This document shows positions 16,577 to 25,824 of a stretch of 64,000 nucleotides of DNA, in pieces (position 1 is the stretch's first letter; the number at the start of each line of letters is the position of its first letter). Under the pieces are notes generated by a model. It did not search any database and was not told where the DNA came from. It saw nothing but the letters and a program-made list of their open reading frames with translations. Made by a program: the position numbers and the translations under genes. The DNA comes from JBFHFS01 sp041583495 (lineage in GTDB: Bacteria; Bacteroidota; Bacteroidia; Bacteroidales; Marinilabiliaceae), in contig JBFHFS010000025.1 of the NCBI GenBank assembly GCA_041583495.1, forward strand, positions 13,280-77,279, given 5' to 3'.

Positions 16577-17599
16577 TTATAATTGCTTCAAACCTTTTTT
16601 CTTTTGAGCCTGGATCAACTCGATAAAAGCCACCATATTTGGCACTGGAGTATCACCCTCGGTGGCGTGAGCCGGAGCAAAGATATAACCACCATCTTTC
16701 CCTGCTTCAAGCAAAGCAGCAGTTTCTCTCTTCACGTCCTCAACGGTACCGTAAGGCAAAGTTCTCTGGGTTGACAGGCCACCGTGGAAGGCCACTTTTC
16801 CCCTGAAGGTTTTCAGTAGGTCAAATACATCTAAAGACTCTGGCTGAAAGGGATTGATACAGTTCACCCCTGCTTCAATGAGTTCAGGGATAATCTCAGC
16901 AATGTCACCACAAGAATGGATTAATTGATATTTCCCTAATTGGTGGGTATTATCGTACATACGTTTCACTTCAGGGTAGATGAATTCCAACCACATCTCT
17001 TTTCCCATTAGCAGACCTTTTTGTGCCCCCCAATCATCTCCGTAATAGATCGCATCAATGTCGAATTTAGCGGCATTTTTGGCCACTGCGATGTTGAAGT
17101 CGGCGATCTTATGCAGTAGCTCCTTGTAAAAGTCAGGGTACATCATGAAGTCCATGAAGACATTTTCCATCCCACGAAGGGTCCAGGAACGCTCAAACAA
17201 ACTAAAACCAATGCTATAAATGATGAACTTATCAGGGTTAGCTTTAATTTTCTCTTCCATGCCTTCAAACAACACAGGGTCGTTAGGATCTGGAAATTCA
17301 TAATGCTCCATTGTAGGCTCAGGGATAAGTGACCCTTCTACATTACCAATATCTTTTTCAAGTCGCATGTCCCATATAACGCCAAAGTTATCGACCTTAT
17401 GGTCATTTCCTATGTCGCGTTTGAAACCACTGGAAGCGCCCAGTTTCAGGAAATGGTTATCTAAAATCACTTCAACATCCACATCTCCGTAATATGATCT
17501 CAACTTCTCCAGGGCTTCAATCGTGAATTTACAATCCCAGGGCACATAAGGCGGCTTCTTACCGTCTAAAACCATTTTTACGACTTCTTTCTTGGTCAT
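16577..17599 (-). CDS. URO-D superfamily protein (uroporphyrinogen decarboxylase / cobamide methyltransferase-like)
   Basis: The 340-residue protein belongs to the URO-D superfamily by its TIM-barrel pattern. YQLIHSCGD gives His228 and Cys230, the HxC pair used for zinc in MtaA/MtbA-type methyltransferases. GVNCINPFQPES and FHGGLSTQRTLPYG are typical superfamily strands, and YIFAPAHATEGDTP near residue 305 carries His311 where MtaA-type enzymes have a third Cys ligand. True HemE would show an N-terminal PVWxMRQAGR motif, which is absent. So it is unlikely to make coproporphyrinogen. Members like this often sit in sugar-use loci, and the reaction is unknown. It lies downstream of the galactokinase-like gene with a 175-base gap. 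Confidence 0.8.
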   Translation of the reverse strand: MTKKEVVKMVLDGKKPPYVPWDCKFTIEALEKLRSYYGDVDVEVILDNHFLKLGASSGFKRDIGNDHKVDNFGVIWDMRLEKDIGNVEGSLIPEPTMEHYEFPDPNDPVLFEGMEEKIKANPDKFIIYSIGFSLFERSWTLRGMENVFMDFMMYPDFYKELLHKIADFNIAVAKNAAKFDIDAIYYGDDWGAQKGLLMGKEMWLEFIYPEVKRMYDNTHQLGKYQLIHSCGDIAEIIPELIEAGVNCINPFQPESLDVFDLLKTFRGKVAFHGGLSTQRTLPYGTVEDVKRETAALLEAGKDGGYIFAPAHATEGDTPVPNMVAFIELIQAQKKKGLKQL

Positions 17600-17774
17600 T
17601 TTTTGATGAATTATTGATCAAAATATTTATCTGAAATTCAGCAAGCACATTAACACGCTTATTATCTAAACTTAAAGACAACAGTACTATCCTGAGGAAT
17701 TTAATAAGGTGTGCAAATAAATGACATCTCAAATCCAAAGTCAATAAGTCTACTTTCAAATTAATAGAGTCTGT

Positions 17775-18932
17775 TTACGATAGTGCTTCGATATGGGTTC
17801 CTACGGCAGTACCCACGCCATATATCTTACAGTCGATACCTGTTAATGATTTATATTTATCAAAAACCCCTTGTTTGAATTCTTCCAGTTTATCTTTGTA
17901 AACAAGAGCCACCATACAACCCCCAAATCCAGCACCGGCTTGTCTTGCAGCGGCTACACCGGGGGCCGATTTCATAGCCTCGTACATGTGTTCCATATGC
18001 TCTACTGAAATCTCAAACAAATCTCTGGCACCAATGAAAGAACGATGCATAATATCTTCCAGTGCAGGAAGGTCACTGTTCGTTAAGGCCTCCTCCAGCT
18101 CGTGTGTGCGACCATTTTCTTCAATAATAAATTGAGCACGCTTTTGAGCTTCAGCATTCAATTCGGCTTTATGTTCGTGAAAAAAATCAATACTCACATC
18201 GCGTAAAGCCTTGATGTCACTATCGATCCTGGCAAAAACAGCAACTGCTTCCTCACATTTTGCACGGCGGTCATCGTATTCCGATCCATGTAGTTGTCTT
18301 GCCTTATTGGTATTACATATAGCCACCATCAATTGGTCCGGCCAGTTAACTTGCGAATGTGTGAGTTCCCGGCAGTCTAATTTGATAACCTTATGGCGTT
18401 CTCCAAAAACCACCGAATATTGATCCAGGATGCCACAATTAACACCAACATATACATTCTCAGCCTTTTGGCACAACAAAGCCATTGATCGTTTATCTAC
18501 ATCAAAACCAGAGACCTTTGCCATCAATGCCATTACAGTTGCCTCTAATGCCGCCGAACTGGACAAGCCGGACCCTATAGGTATTCCACTTCCGAAAGTT
18601 CCGGAAAAGGCCTTTAAATTATAACCTTCATCAATAAGTACTTTTGCAACAGCACTGATATATTTACCCCAATCATCACCTTCGATTTGTTCCCCGGTAG
18701 TGGCATTTATTTTTACTTCAGTCTGTAAATCACACGAATAGAGCGTAATCACTTCCCCCTCTATTGCCGAGAAGGCACATAAAATCTCAAGGTTAATAGG
18801 CATAGTAATCACAAAACCATGGTTATAATCGGTATGACTACCCATTAAGTCTACTCTACCCGGAGACGTTGAAATGAATTCAGGACTTGTTTCAAATAAC
18901 TCTTTGAATTTGCTGACAACTTCACTTTTCAT
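17775..18932 (-). CDS. Galactokinase-like GHMP sugar kinase with altered substrate motif
   Basis: I start at the internal ATG at 18932 (385 residues), because family homology begins about there; an upstream ATG at 18962 would add ten residues. GHMP motifs are clear: motif 1 GRVDLMGSHTDYN, ATP loop PIGSGLSSSAALEA, catalytic Asp in GILDQYS, SEYDDRRAKCEE matching the galactose-contact Tyr region, and the C-terminal GAGFGGCMVAL. In canonical galactokinases motif 1 reads GRVNLIGEHTDYN, so Asn and Glu are replaced by Asp and Ser. The Glu normally contacts the sugar O6. The enzyme probably phosphorylates C1 of galactose or of a related sugar altered or lacking at C6. It is divergent from the cupin-AraC gene. 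Confidence 0.82.
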   Translation of the reverse strand: MKSEVVSKFKELFETSPEFISTSPGRVDLMGSHTDYNHGFVITMPINLEILCAFSAIEGEVITLYSCDLQTEVKINATTGEQIEGDDWGKYISAVAKVLIDEGYNLKAFSGTFGSGIPIGSGLSSSAALEATVMALMAKVSGFDVDKRSMALLCQKAENVYVGVNCGILDQYSVVFGERHKVIKLDCRELTHSQVNWPDQLMVAICNTNKARQLHGSEYDDRRAKCEEAVAVFARIDSDIKALRDVSIDFFHEHKAELNAEAQKRAQFIIEENGRTHELEEALTNSDLPALEDIMHRSFIGARDLFEISVEHMEHMYEAMKSAPGVAAARQAGAGFGGCMVALVYKDKLEEFKQGVFDKYKSLTGIDCKIYGVGTAVGTHIEALS

Positions 18933-19059
18933 AAGATTAGTAATTAAGATTTGACTATACAAAATCGGATGTTACCCTTTGTTCCAGGTTCGTTCTTTTC
19001 ATTACAAAAATATCCCTTACACCTGTTGTTTCCTTTCTGATAGTTGATATTTATTTAGC

Positions 19060-19067
19060 TATATTTG
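19060..19067 (+). promoter_or_regulatory. -7 box for the cupin-AraC regulator
   Basis: TATATTTG is a perfect TAnnTTTG match, 61 bases upstream of the ATG at 19129, in the 196-base divergent gap between the kinase and regulator genes. Confidence 0.45.
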
Positions 19068-19128
19068 CCCATAGACCCTTAAGTGCAATTAATACTATAG
19101 AAAACTCAGATTATTATCGTGAGATTTT

Positions 19129-19986
19129 ATGCTGCCACAAGTAGAAAATATTCAAAAGCCAGAAAATGAATCCTTTTATGTTGGGAAATTTCATGCTAAT
19201 TGGTTTCAACGGGCCTGGCATTATCATCCTGAATTTGAATTGCTCTTGATAACAAAAGGGCATGGTGTTCGTGTAGTAGGGAATAATCGTTCGGCATTTG
19301 AGGAGGATGATTTAGTCCTTGTAGGGGCGAATATTCCTCACGCTTGGTTCTCAGCACCAGAATTTTACAAAGAAGAAAGTACCCTATATTGTGAATCCAT
19401 ATATGTACAGTTTAATCGCGCTATGTTTGGAACTCGATTTGCTAATGTACCTGAAATGCAGTCTATTCAGCGCTTGCTAAATGAGGCAAAATATGGATTA
19501 AAGTTCGAGGGGAATAAAAGTAGGATTATCAAGTTATTAAAAAACATCATGGACTCCAGGGGCCTGGATCGGATGTTGAAATTTATTCGCTTATTGTGGC
19601 TTTTTGAGAAGGGGGACTACTCGGCAATCCTTGATGAGAATTATTTTGCCAAATCCGTTATTTACAAATCAGTGCGCATCAGAAAAGTCAATCAATATGT
19701 ATTAAACAATTACATGAATGATGTGAAGCTGCAGGAAGTAGCAAAATTGGCAGAAATGAATGTGAGTGCTTTTTGTCGCTTTTTTAAAAAGATGACGGGA
19801 AAAACATTTTCACAGTATGTTAAAGAGGTCCGCATTGATTTTGCCCAGCAATTATTAATGAACACCAATTTGCCTTCCAATATTATTGGTTTTGAGTGTG
19901 GTTTTAGTTCTGTGTCCTATTTTAATCAATGCTTTAAGAGCATAAGTGATATGTCACCTCTCAAGTATCGCATTCTATACAGTTAA
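19129..19986 (+). CDS. AraC-family regulator with N-terminal cupin sensor
   Basis: The 285-residue protein has an N-terminal cupin-like sensor (FHANWFQRAWHYHPEFELLLITKGHG, written here only as a landmark near residues 18-43) with EDDLVLVGANIPHAW near 65-79. A C-terminal AraC domain follows at about 185-282: LQEVAKLAEMNVSAFCRFFKK and NIIGFECGFSSVSYFNQCFK are the two helix-turn-helix units. AraC proteins of this layout bind a sugar and activate adjacent catabolic genes. The divergent kinase and URO-D genes are the obvious targets. The coding sequence is markedly AT-rich: I count 17 G+C in the 60 bases 19141-19200. Confidence 0.88.
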   Translation: MLPQVENIQKPENESFYVGKFHANWFQRAWHYHPEFELLLITKGHGVRVVGNNRSAFEEDDLVLVGANIPHAWFSAPEFYKEESTLYCESIYVQFNRAMFGTRFANVPEMQSIQRLLNEAKYGLKFEGNKSRIIKLLKNIMDSRGLDRMLKFIRLLWLFEKGDYSAILDENYFAKSVIYKSVRIRKVNQYVLNNYMNDVKLQEVAKLAEMNVSAFCRFFKKMTGKTFSQYVKEVRIDFAQQLLMNTNLPSNIIGFECGFSSVSYFNQCFKSISDMSPLKYRILYS

Positions 19987-20245
19987 TCAGGTCGGAGACT
20001 TTAATACACAAAATATGTTGCCAACATCATTTTCAGGAACCAGCTGATCTTTTTACTAAAGTGCCTGGCTATTGCTAAAAGATGAAGACGTTATACCAAC
20101 CTAAAACCAACTTAGGAATATTAATTTCAACCGCAATTAACCAGTTCTTCAGGTTCGGATGGCTGGATAAATATATTCATAATAGGGCAGGCTTCACCCC
20201 TATTAGGTTTTCGGTCGAAAAGTAAAAAGCGGCCTGAATTTTTCT

Positions 20246-20253
20246 TACATTTG
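20246..20253 (+). promoter_or_regulatory. -7 box for the OPT transporter gene
   Basis: TACATTTG matches TAnnTTTG perfectly and sits 36 bases before the ATG at 20290. A TTG codon in frame at 20251 lies inside this box, which argues for the ATG as the true start. Confidence 0.5.
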
Positions 20254-20289
20254 GTTATTCCGTTAACCCATAAACTCAAGAAAAAAATC

Positions 20290-22293
20290 ATGTCGGAAAC
20301 ACCAGAGAATGAAATCATCAAAGGGTTGCCCGAAAATGCCTATCGGGAACTAAAAGAGGGGGAAGAGTACGTCCCCTTAATGTCGCCAAAAAAGAAGGTT
20401 CCGGAAGTCAACTTTCGCTCGGTATCGCTGGGCTTATTGATGGCGGTAATCTTTTCTGCGGCAGCCGCTTATCTGGGTCTAAAGATAGGCCAGGTATTTG
20501 AGGCAGCCATTCCCATCGCCATCATTGCGGTAGGTCTTTCCACCATTTCGAAACGAAAAGGGGCCCTGGGCGAGAATGTAATCATCCAAAGTATTGGAGC
20601 CAGCTCGGGGGTAGTGGTTGCCGGGGCCATCTTCACGCTGCCGGCCCTCTATATTTTGGATCTGGAAGCCCAGTTTTACCAGATCTTTTTGTCTTCCCTG
20701 CTGGGAGGTGTGTTAGGGATTCTCTTCCTGATTCCATTTCGTAAGTATTTTGTCTCCGAGATGCATGGAAAGTATCCCTTCCCGGAGGCTACGGCAACCA
20801 CCGAGGTGCTCGAAAGTGGCGAAAAAGGGGGCAAACAGGCCCGCCTGCTGTTGGTGAGCGGATTGATCGGAGGCCTCTACGATTTCGTTATTGCCACCTT
20901 TGGTTGGTGGAGCGAGGTGTTCTCTACCCGTGTTTTTCATTATGGACAAGTGTTGGCCGACAAGGCCAAAATAGTGTTTAAGATAAATGTAGGCGCAGCA
21001 GTGATGGGACTGGGTTACATCATCGGCCTCCGTTATGCGGCCATCATCACAGCAGGGTCGTTTGTAGGATGGTTCGTGATTATTCCTATCATCAACTCTT
21101 TTGCCCCGGGCCTCACAGGTCCTGTGGGAGCTAACGTTACACAACTGGTAGGGGCCATGAGTGCGGAAACCATCTTTGCCAACTACGTTCGACCTATTGG
21201 CATTGGCGGTATCGCCATGGCCGGCGTCATTGGCATTATTCGCTCGGCAGGCATCATCAAACAAGCACTGGGTCTGGCAGTCTCCGAAACCTTCCATCGG
21301 GACAAAAAGGCTTCCCAACAGGAGTTACGCACCCGGCGCGACATCCCCATGGCCATCATTGCAGGAGGGCTTATCCTTACCACCATCCTTATCTTCGTAT
21401 TCTTCAGATATGGAGTGGTCGACAATTTAACTCATGCACTGGTCGGGCTGGCCATCGTGATGATTATTGCCTTTTTGTTCACCACCGTGGCCGCCAATGC
21501 CATTGCCATCGTGGGGACCAATCCTGTTTCGGGCATGACCCTGATGACACTCATTCTTGCTTCACTGGTACTTGCCTCAGTAGGTCTGTCGGGTGAATCA
21601 GGCATGGTAGCCGCCCTTATAATCGGGGGAGTGGTATGCACCGCTTTGGCTATGGCCGGAGGCTTCATCACCGACCTCAAGATTGGCTACTGGCTGGGCA
21701 GCTCACCCTACAAACAGCAGAGCTGGAAATTTTTAGGCACCCTGGTATCGGCAGCCACCGTAGGCGGGGTCATTTTAGTCCTCAACAAGACCTATGGCTT
21801 CACCGGCGAAGGGGCCCTGGTGGCGCCTCAGGCCAATGCCATGGCAGCGGTCATTGAACCGATGATGACTACCGGCGAAGCACCCTGGCTGCTTTATGTT
21901 GCAGGAGCCGCTCTTTCCCTTATTCTCACCATGATTAATGTACCCGCCTTGGCTTTTGCACTGGGCATGTTTATCCCACTGGACCTGAATACGCCGTTAT
22001 TGATAGGAGGTATAATTGCACATTTGGTAGCCACCAGCAACAAAAACGAGAAAATTAACAAAGCCCGCAAAGACAGAGGCACCCTTATTGCTTCAGGATT
22101 CATTGCCGGTGGAGCGCTTATGGGCGTAATAAGTGCCGTCCTGAAATTTGGCGGTATAAATTTTGTGAACAACGAATGGTTCCACAGTCATTCCGCCGAG
22201 ATCTTAGGCCTGGGCATGTTCATTGTGCTAAGCGCCTATCTGATTTGGGAATCGTTCAGGGCAAAACCCGAAGAGGAACAGCAGGGTTCCTGA
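20290..22293 (+). CDS. OPT-family oligopeptide transporter
   Basis: I start at the ATG at 20290 (667 residues), since an upstream in-frame TTG falls in the promoter box. The protein has about 15-16 membrane spans. OPT family features are visible: KKVPEVNFRSVSLGLLMAVIFSAAAAYLGLKIG as first-helix region (landmark only), ENVIIQSIGASSG near residue 95, KYPFPEATATTEVLESGE near residue 165, and NPVSGMTLMTLIL near 415. OPT carriers import small peptides or metal-siderophore-type chelates with protons. Peptidase T follows by 92 bases, which supports peptide uptake linked to cytoplasmic cleavage. Confidence 0.9.
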   Translation: MSETPENEIIKGLPENAYRELKEGEEYVPLMSPKKKVPEVNFRSVSLGLLMAVIFSAAAAYLGLKIGQVFEAAIPIAIIAVGLSTISKRKGALGENVIIQSIGASSGVVVAGAIFTLPALYILDLEAQFYQIFLSSLLGGVLGILFLIPFRKYFVSEMHGKYPFPEATATTEVLESGEKGGKQARLLLVSGLIGGLYDFVIATFGWWSEVFSTRVFHYGQVLADKAKIVFKINVGAAVMGLGYIIGLRYAAIITAGSFVGWFVIIPIINSFAPGLTGPVGANVTQLVGAMSAETIFANYVRPIGIGGIAMAGVIGIIRSAGIIKQALGLAVSETFHRDKKASQQELRTRRDIPMAIIAGGLILTTILIFVFFRYGVVDNLTHALVGLAIVMIIAFLFTTVAANAIAIVGTNPVSGMTLMTLILASLVLASVGLSGESGMVAALIIGGVVCTALAMAGGFITDLKIGYWLGSSPYKQQSWKFLGTLVSAATVGGVILVLNKTYGFTGEGALVAPQANAMAAVIEPMMTTGEAPWLLYVAGAALSLILTMINVPALAFALGMFIPLDLNTPLLIGGIIAHLVATSNKNEKINKARKDRGTLIASGFIAGGALMGVISAVLKFGGINFVNNEWFHSHSAEILGLGMFIVLSAYLIWESFRAKPEEEQQGS

Positions 22294-22385
22294 TTGAAGA
22301 GGTGAGAAAAAATTAAGTTTATAAACCAAATGGGATAATTTCCACGAAGATGTGGAAGAAACCTAAAAAACATAAAACACACATC

Positions 22386-23624
22386 ATGATAAACGAAAAA
22401 GGACTGATCGACCGGTTTTTACGATACGTAAAAATTGATACACAGAGCGATGACACATCCGAATCGTTCCCCAGCACCGAAAAACAGCTAAACCTATCGC
22501 GAATGCTTGTTGAGGAACTTAAAGCGATGGGGGTTAAAGATGCGGCCATCGATCAATATGGCTATGTGATGGCTACCCTGCCATCCAACACCTCAAAAAA
22601 AGAGGTGCCCACCATTGGTTTTCTTGCCCATGTTGACACCTCACCCGATACCTCCGGGGCGAATGTCAACCCACGGATTGTGGAGAACTACGATGGCCAA
22701 ACCATTGTGCTCGACAAGGCCAAAGGCATTGAATTATCCCCCGTCGACTTCCCCGAACTCAAGGGTTACCAGGGCCAGTCGTTGATTGTGACCGATGGAA
22801 ATACATTGCTGGGCGCCGATGACAAAGCAGGCGTAGCTGAAATAATGACCGCAGTGGATTTTATCATGACCCACCCCGAATTGGTGCATGGCCCCATTCG
22901 CATTGGTTTTACGGTTGACGAGGAAGTTGGCCGCGGCGTGGATCACTTCGACGTAAAAAAATTCAATGCCGACTTTGCCTACACGCTTGATGGCGGGGCC
23001 ATAGGTGAGATGGAGTATGAGAATTTTAACGCTGCCAGCGCCAAGGTTAAAATCCAGGGCAGAAATATTCATCCCGGTTACGCCAAGGACAAAATGGTGA
23101 ATGCGATGTTGGTAGGCATGGAACTCAACAGTATGTTACCTCCCGACGAGCGACCTGAGCATACCGAGCATTACGATGGGTTTTACCATCTGATAAAGAT
23201 GGAGGGTGATGTGGACCAGGCCTTCCTGCAATACATCATCCGCGACCACAATCGTGATAAATTCGAACAGCGAAAGGAGCATATCACAAGGGTCACTGAC
23301 TTTCTAAACCAAAAATATGGACCCAAAACCATTGCTTTGGAGCTGAAGGATCAGTACTACAATATGCGCGAAAAGGTTGAGCCTGTATTTCATGTGGTTG
23401 AAACAGCCGTTGAAGCCATGAAAGCAGTGGGGGTTAAACCCGATGTAAAACCCATTCGTGGCGGCACCGATGGGGCCCGCCTTTCCTATATGGGGCTCCC
23501 CTGCCCAAACATTTTTGCAGGCGGTGAAAACTTTCACGGCAGGCATGAGTATGTGTCCATTCACAGCATGGTAAAAGCAACTGAAGTGATGTTGAAAATC
23601 ATTGAACTGTATACACAAAAATAA
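22386..23624 (+). CDS. pepT: Peptidase T (tripeptide aminopeptidase)
   Basis: The start is placed at the ATG at 22386 (412 residues), where the PepT family begins; the upstream 12 codons look like leader sequence. M20-family zinc ligands are visible: His in FLAHVDTSPDTSG, bridging Asp in LGADDKAGVAEIM, the general-base Glu pair in TVDEEVGRG and His in GRNIHPGYAKDKMVNA. The closing block RGGTDGARLSYMGLPCPN is typical. PepT removes the N-terminal residue of tripeptides in the cytoplasm. It lies directly after the OPT transporter, suggesting a peptide-use unit. Confidence 0.93.
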   Translation: MINEKGLIDRFLRYVKIDTQSDDTSESFPSTEKQLNLSRMLVEELKAMGVKDAAIDQYGYVMATLPSNTSKKEVPTIGFLAHVDTSPDTSGANVNPRIVENYDGQTIVLDKAKGIELSPVDFPELKGYQGQSLIVTDGNTLLGADDKAGVAEIMTAVDFIMTHPELVHGPIRIGFTVDEEVGRGVDHFDVKKFNADFAYTLDGGAIGEMEYENFNAASAKVKIQGRNIHPGYAKDKMVNAMLVGMELNSMLPPDERPEHTEHYDGFYHLIKMEGDVDQAFLQYIIRDHNRDKFEQRKEHITRVTDFLNQKYGPKTIALELKDQYYNMREKVEPVFHVVETAVEAMKAVGVKPDVKPIRGGTDGARLSYMGLPCPNIFAGGENFHGRHEYVSIHSMVKATEVMLKIIELYTQK

Positions 23625-23682
23625 AAGAGGACCGTTCTGAAGACTCAGCAGTACCAACAACCCTTCAGAATATGCCGACAAG

Positions 23683-23736
23683 AAAAACTCCCGACCGCAG
23701 AGAATTAATACCTCTACAAACGGGAGTTTTTTTATT
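23683..23736. terminator. Bidirectional terminator between pepT and the DEAD-box helicase gene
   Basis: AAAACTCCCG (23684-23693) and CGGGAGTTTT (23721-23730) pair over ten bases, with a 27-base loop containing AGAG/CTCT. T-runs follow on the plus strand (TTTTTTT) and, as the complement of the A-run, on the minus strand. It serves the two convergent genes. A second 8-bp inverted repeat TTCTGAAG/CTTCAGAA lies at 23635-23670. Confidence 0.7.
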
Positions 23737-23923
23737 TATGATTACCATTAAACCCAACCCGGTGGTAAAACGAAACAACCAAGAGCCATTCAAACCCAAA
23801 TGGAGCAACTCCAAATCACCCGGATTGCCGTGGATAAATAAAGCCTGTTTTCGTTGCGCACCCATTGCTCAACTCAGGAAAAAGATGATCCCTGGTCACC
23901 GTTGGGTCATCGGCACAGGATGG

Positions 23924-25198
23924 TTATTTTCTCGTGTTTCCCGATTCGGAACGACGACGGTTGGGTCGAAAACTTCGGTCTCTGTTTCCGGATTTCGAAG
24001 AAGCAGAAGAGCGTCCCGAACGTTGAGGTTTAGCATCTACGGTTGATTTTTCATCCTCGCTGTCGACCAAAAACGGGTGTTCTGCAACCACCGGAATCCG
24101 CTGATCAATAAGCTTTTGAATATCGCGCAGGAATGCCTTTTCCTCTGCATCACAAAACGAAATGGCCATTCCGCTGGCACTGGCACGTCCTGTACGGCCA
24201 ATGCGGTGTACATAAGTCTCCGGAATGTTGGGCAGGTCAAAATTAACCACCAACGACAATTCCGAGACATCGATGCCCCGGGCAGCGATATCGGTAGCCA
24301 CCAGAACCTTGGTATCCCCTTTTTTGAAATTGGTTAAGGCGCGTTGCCGGGCCCCTTGCGATTTGTTGCCATGGATGGCCTCTGCATTAACCTCAGCCTT
24401 TAAAAGCAACTTCACAATCTTATCGGCCCCGTGTTTGGTGCGCGAAAATACCAGGGTTGAGTCTACCGGCTCGGTTTTAAGCAGATGAATCAGCAATTTT
24501 GTCTTCGATCGCTTCCCTACGAAATAGACTGCCTGATCGACCCGCTCGGCAGTAGCCTGCTCTGGCTTAATAGTAACCTTTTCGGGATTCCCTAAAATCT
24601 TACGCGAAAGGCTCACAATATCAGCCGGCATGGTAGCCGAAAAAAACAACGATTGTCTTTGAGTGGGGAGCTTGGCTATAATTTTGCGGATATCATGAAT
24701 AAAACCCATGTCGAGCATGTGATCGGCTTCATCCAAAACAAAATAGGCAACATCCTTTAGGGAAATGAATCCCTGTTGAATCAAATCCAGCAAACGACCA
24801 GGGGTGGCCACCAACACATCCACTCCTTGTCGAAGAGCGTCGGTTTGCGGTCCTTGTTTTACACCCCCAAAAATAACGGTGTTTCGGATGCCGGTATATT
24901 TACCGTAGTCGGTAAAACTGTCCCCAATTTGAATGGCCAATTCCCGTGTAGGGGTCACAACCAGTGCCTTTATTCTGCGTCGTCCTTTAGCCTGTTCGGG
25001 GTTTAAAAAGAGATGCTGAATGATGGGAATGGCAAAAGCGGCTGTTTTCCCGGTTCCGGTTTGCGCGCATCCCAGCAAATCTTTTTTTTCCAGCAAAATG
25101 GGGATGGATTGTTTCTGAATAGGTGTTGGGTGGGTATATCCTTTGGCTTTCAGAGCCCTCAGGATGGGGTCAATAATTTCTAATTCTGTAAAAGTCAT
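23924..25198 (-). CDS. DEAD-box ATP-dependent RNA helicase, RhlE type
   Basis: The 424-residue protein shows the full helicase core: Q motif THPTPIQKQSIP, Walker A AQTGTGKT, PTRELAIQI, GGVKQG, TPGRLLDL, DEAD box VLDEADHMLDMGF, SAT, then domain 2 with LVATDIAARGID and HRIGRTGRA. A basic, Ser/Arg-rich tail (residues ~385-424) likely gives extra RNA contacts. RhlE-type helicases unwind RNA in ribosome assembly and mRNA decay, often under cold stress. The gene is monocistronic and convergent with pepT. Confidence 0.92.
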   Translation of the reverse strand: MTFTELEIIDPILRALKAKGYTHPTPIQKQSIPILLEKKDLLGCAQTGTGKTAAFAIPIIQHLFLNPEQAKGRRRIKALVVTPTRELAIQIGDSFTDYGKYTGIRNTVIFGGVKQGPQTDALRQGVDVLVATPGRLLDLIQQGFISLKDVAYFVLDEADHMLDMGFIHDIRKIIAKLPTQRQSLFFSATMPADIVSLSRKILGNPEKVTIKPEQATAERVDQAVYFVGKRSKTKLLIHLLKTEPVDSTLVFSRTKHGADKIVKLLLKAEVNAEAIHGNKSQGARQRALTNFKKGDTKVLVATDIAARGIDVSELSLVVNFDLPNIPETYVHRIGRTGRASASGMAISFCDAEEKAFLRDIQKLIDQRIPVVAEHPFLVDSEDEKSTVDAKPQRSGRSSASSKSGNRDRSFRPNRRRSESGNTRK

Positions 25199-25356
25199 GT
25201 ATCTTAATTAAGCCTGCAAAGGTAAGCTAAGGAATTGGATATAGCAGCCTCTTTATACAAAGGTTAACAAAACCAACCGCTTCCGACCCTCTTTCTGAGG
25301 TTCCCCTTCACTTCCTTTTTAGAGCAAAACCTTTCTTTATTTAATTATTTTTTATG

Positions 25357-25364
25357 TAATTTTG
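25357..25364 (+). promoter_or_regulatory. -7 box for tRNA-Lys
   Basis: TAATTTTG is a perfect TAnnTTTG, ending 13 bases before the tRNA 5' end, which fits a short leader. A T-rich CTTTCTTTA lies about 18 bases further upstream instead of a clean TTTG. Confidence 0.55.
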
Positions 25365-25377
25365 CCTCTCTCAACAG

Positions 25378-25450
<73 letters not shown>

Positions 25451-25460
25451 CCCGAAAAGA

Positions 25461-25502
25461 ACGAATACCTGGAAAACCCGGGTGTTCGTTTTTGTTTTTT
25501 TG
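25461..25502 (+). terminator. Terminator of tRNA-Lys
   Basis: A 12-pair hairpin 25461-25472/25478-25489 (two G-T pairs) with a 5-base loop is followed directly by a T-rich tail. It starts 10 bases after the tRNA 3' end. Confidence 0.85.
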
Positions 25503-25824
25503 TCTCCCCGACACCCCGCTCCAGGCAATATTTTTATTCCCCTGGCATTGCGGCAACTCTGTAAGGCTCAACAAAGCCGACAAAAGAGAAGGGTCTTTCG
25601 GTAAAGTTTCATGCCGCCCTCTTTGCCTTATCGCGAATAGCTCTGTAACTGCAAAAATTATCCCCCAAGACCATCCCTCATCGGTACATTTTCGGAAAAC
25701 AATTGTGCCCAATTAAACGAAAGTCGGTTTTTTTTGTTTGTTTTGATATCTTGCGTTTCCGGGGAGAACCAGGAAAGGCACCCCAAATAATTAATTACCG
25801 TTCAGCTCAAGAACCAACCATATT
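25503..25824. other. Intergenic region before capA-like gene, no gene seen
   Basis: About 320 bases with no supported gene. A T-rich stretch with TTTG repeats followed by TATCTTGC (about 25730-25755) could be a weak promoter for the CapA-like gene. Confidence 0.3.

Noticed and set aside
20713..21318. 201-codon antisense frame inside the OPT transporter gene
   Set aside because: It is a shadow of a hydrophobic membrane protein frame.
23672..24046. 124-codon plus-strand open frame
   Set aside because: It starts in the pepT/helicase terminator and overlaps the helicase C terminus antisense.
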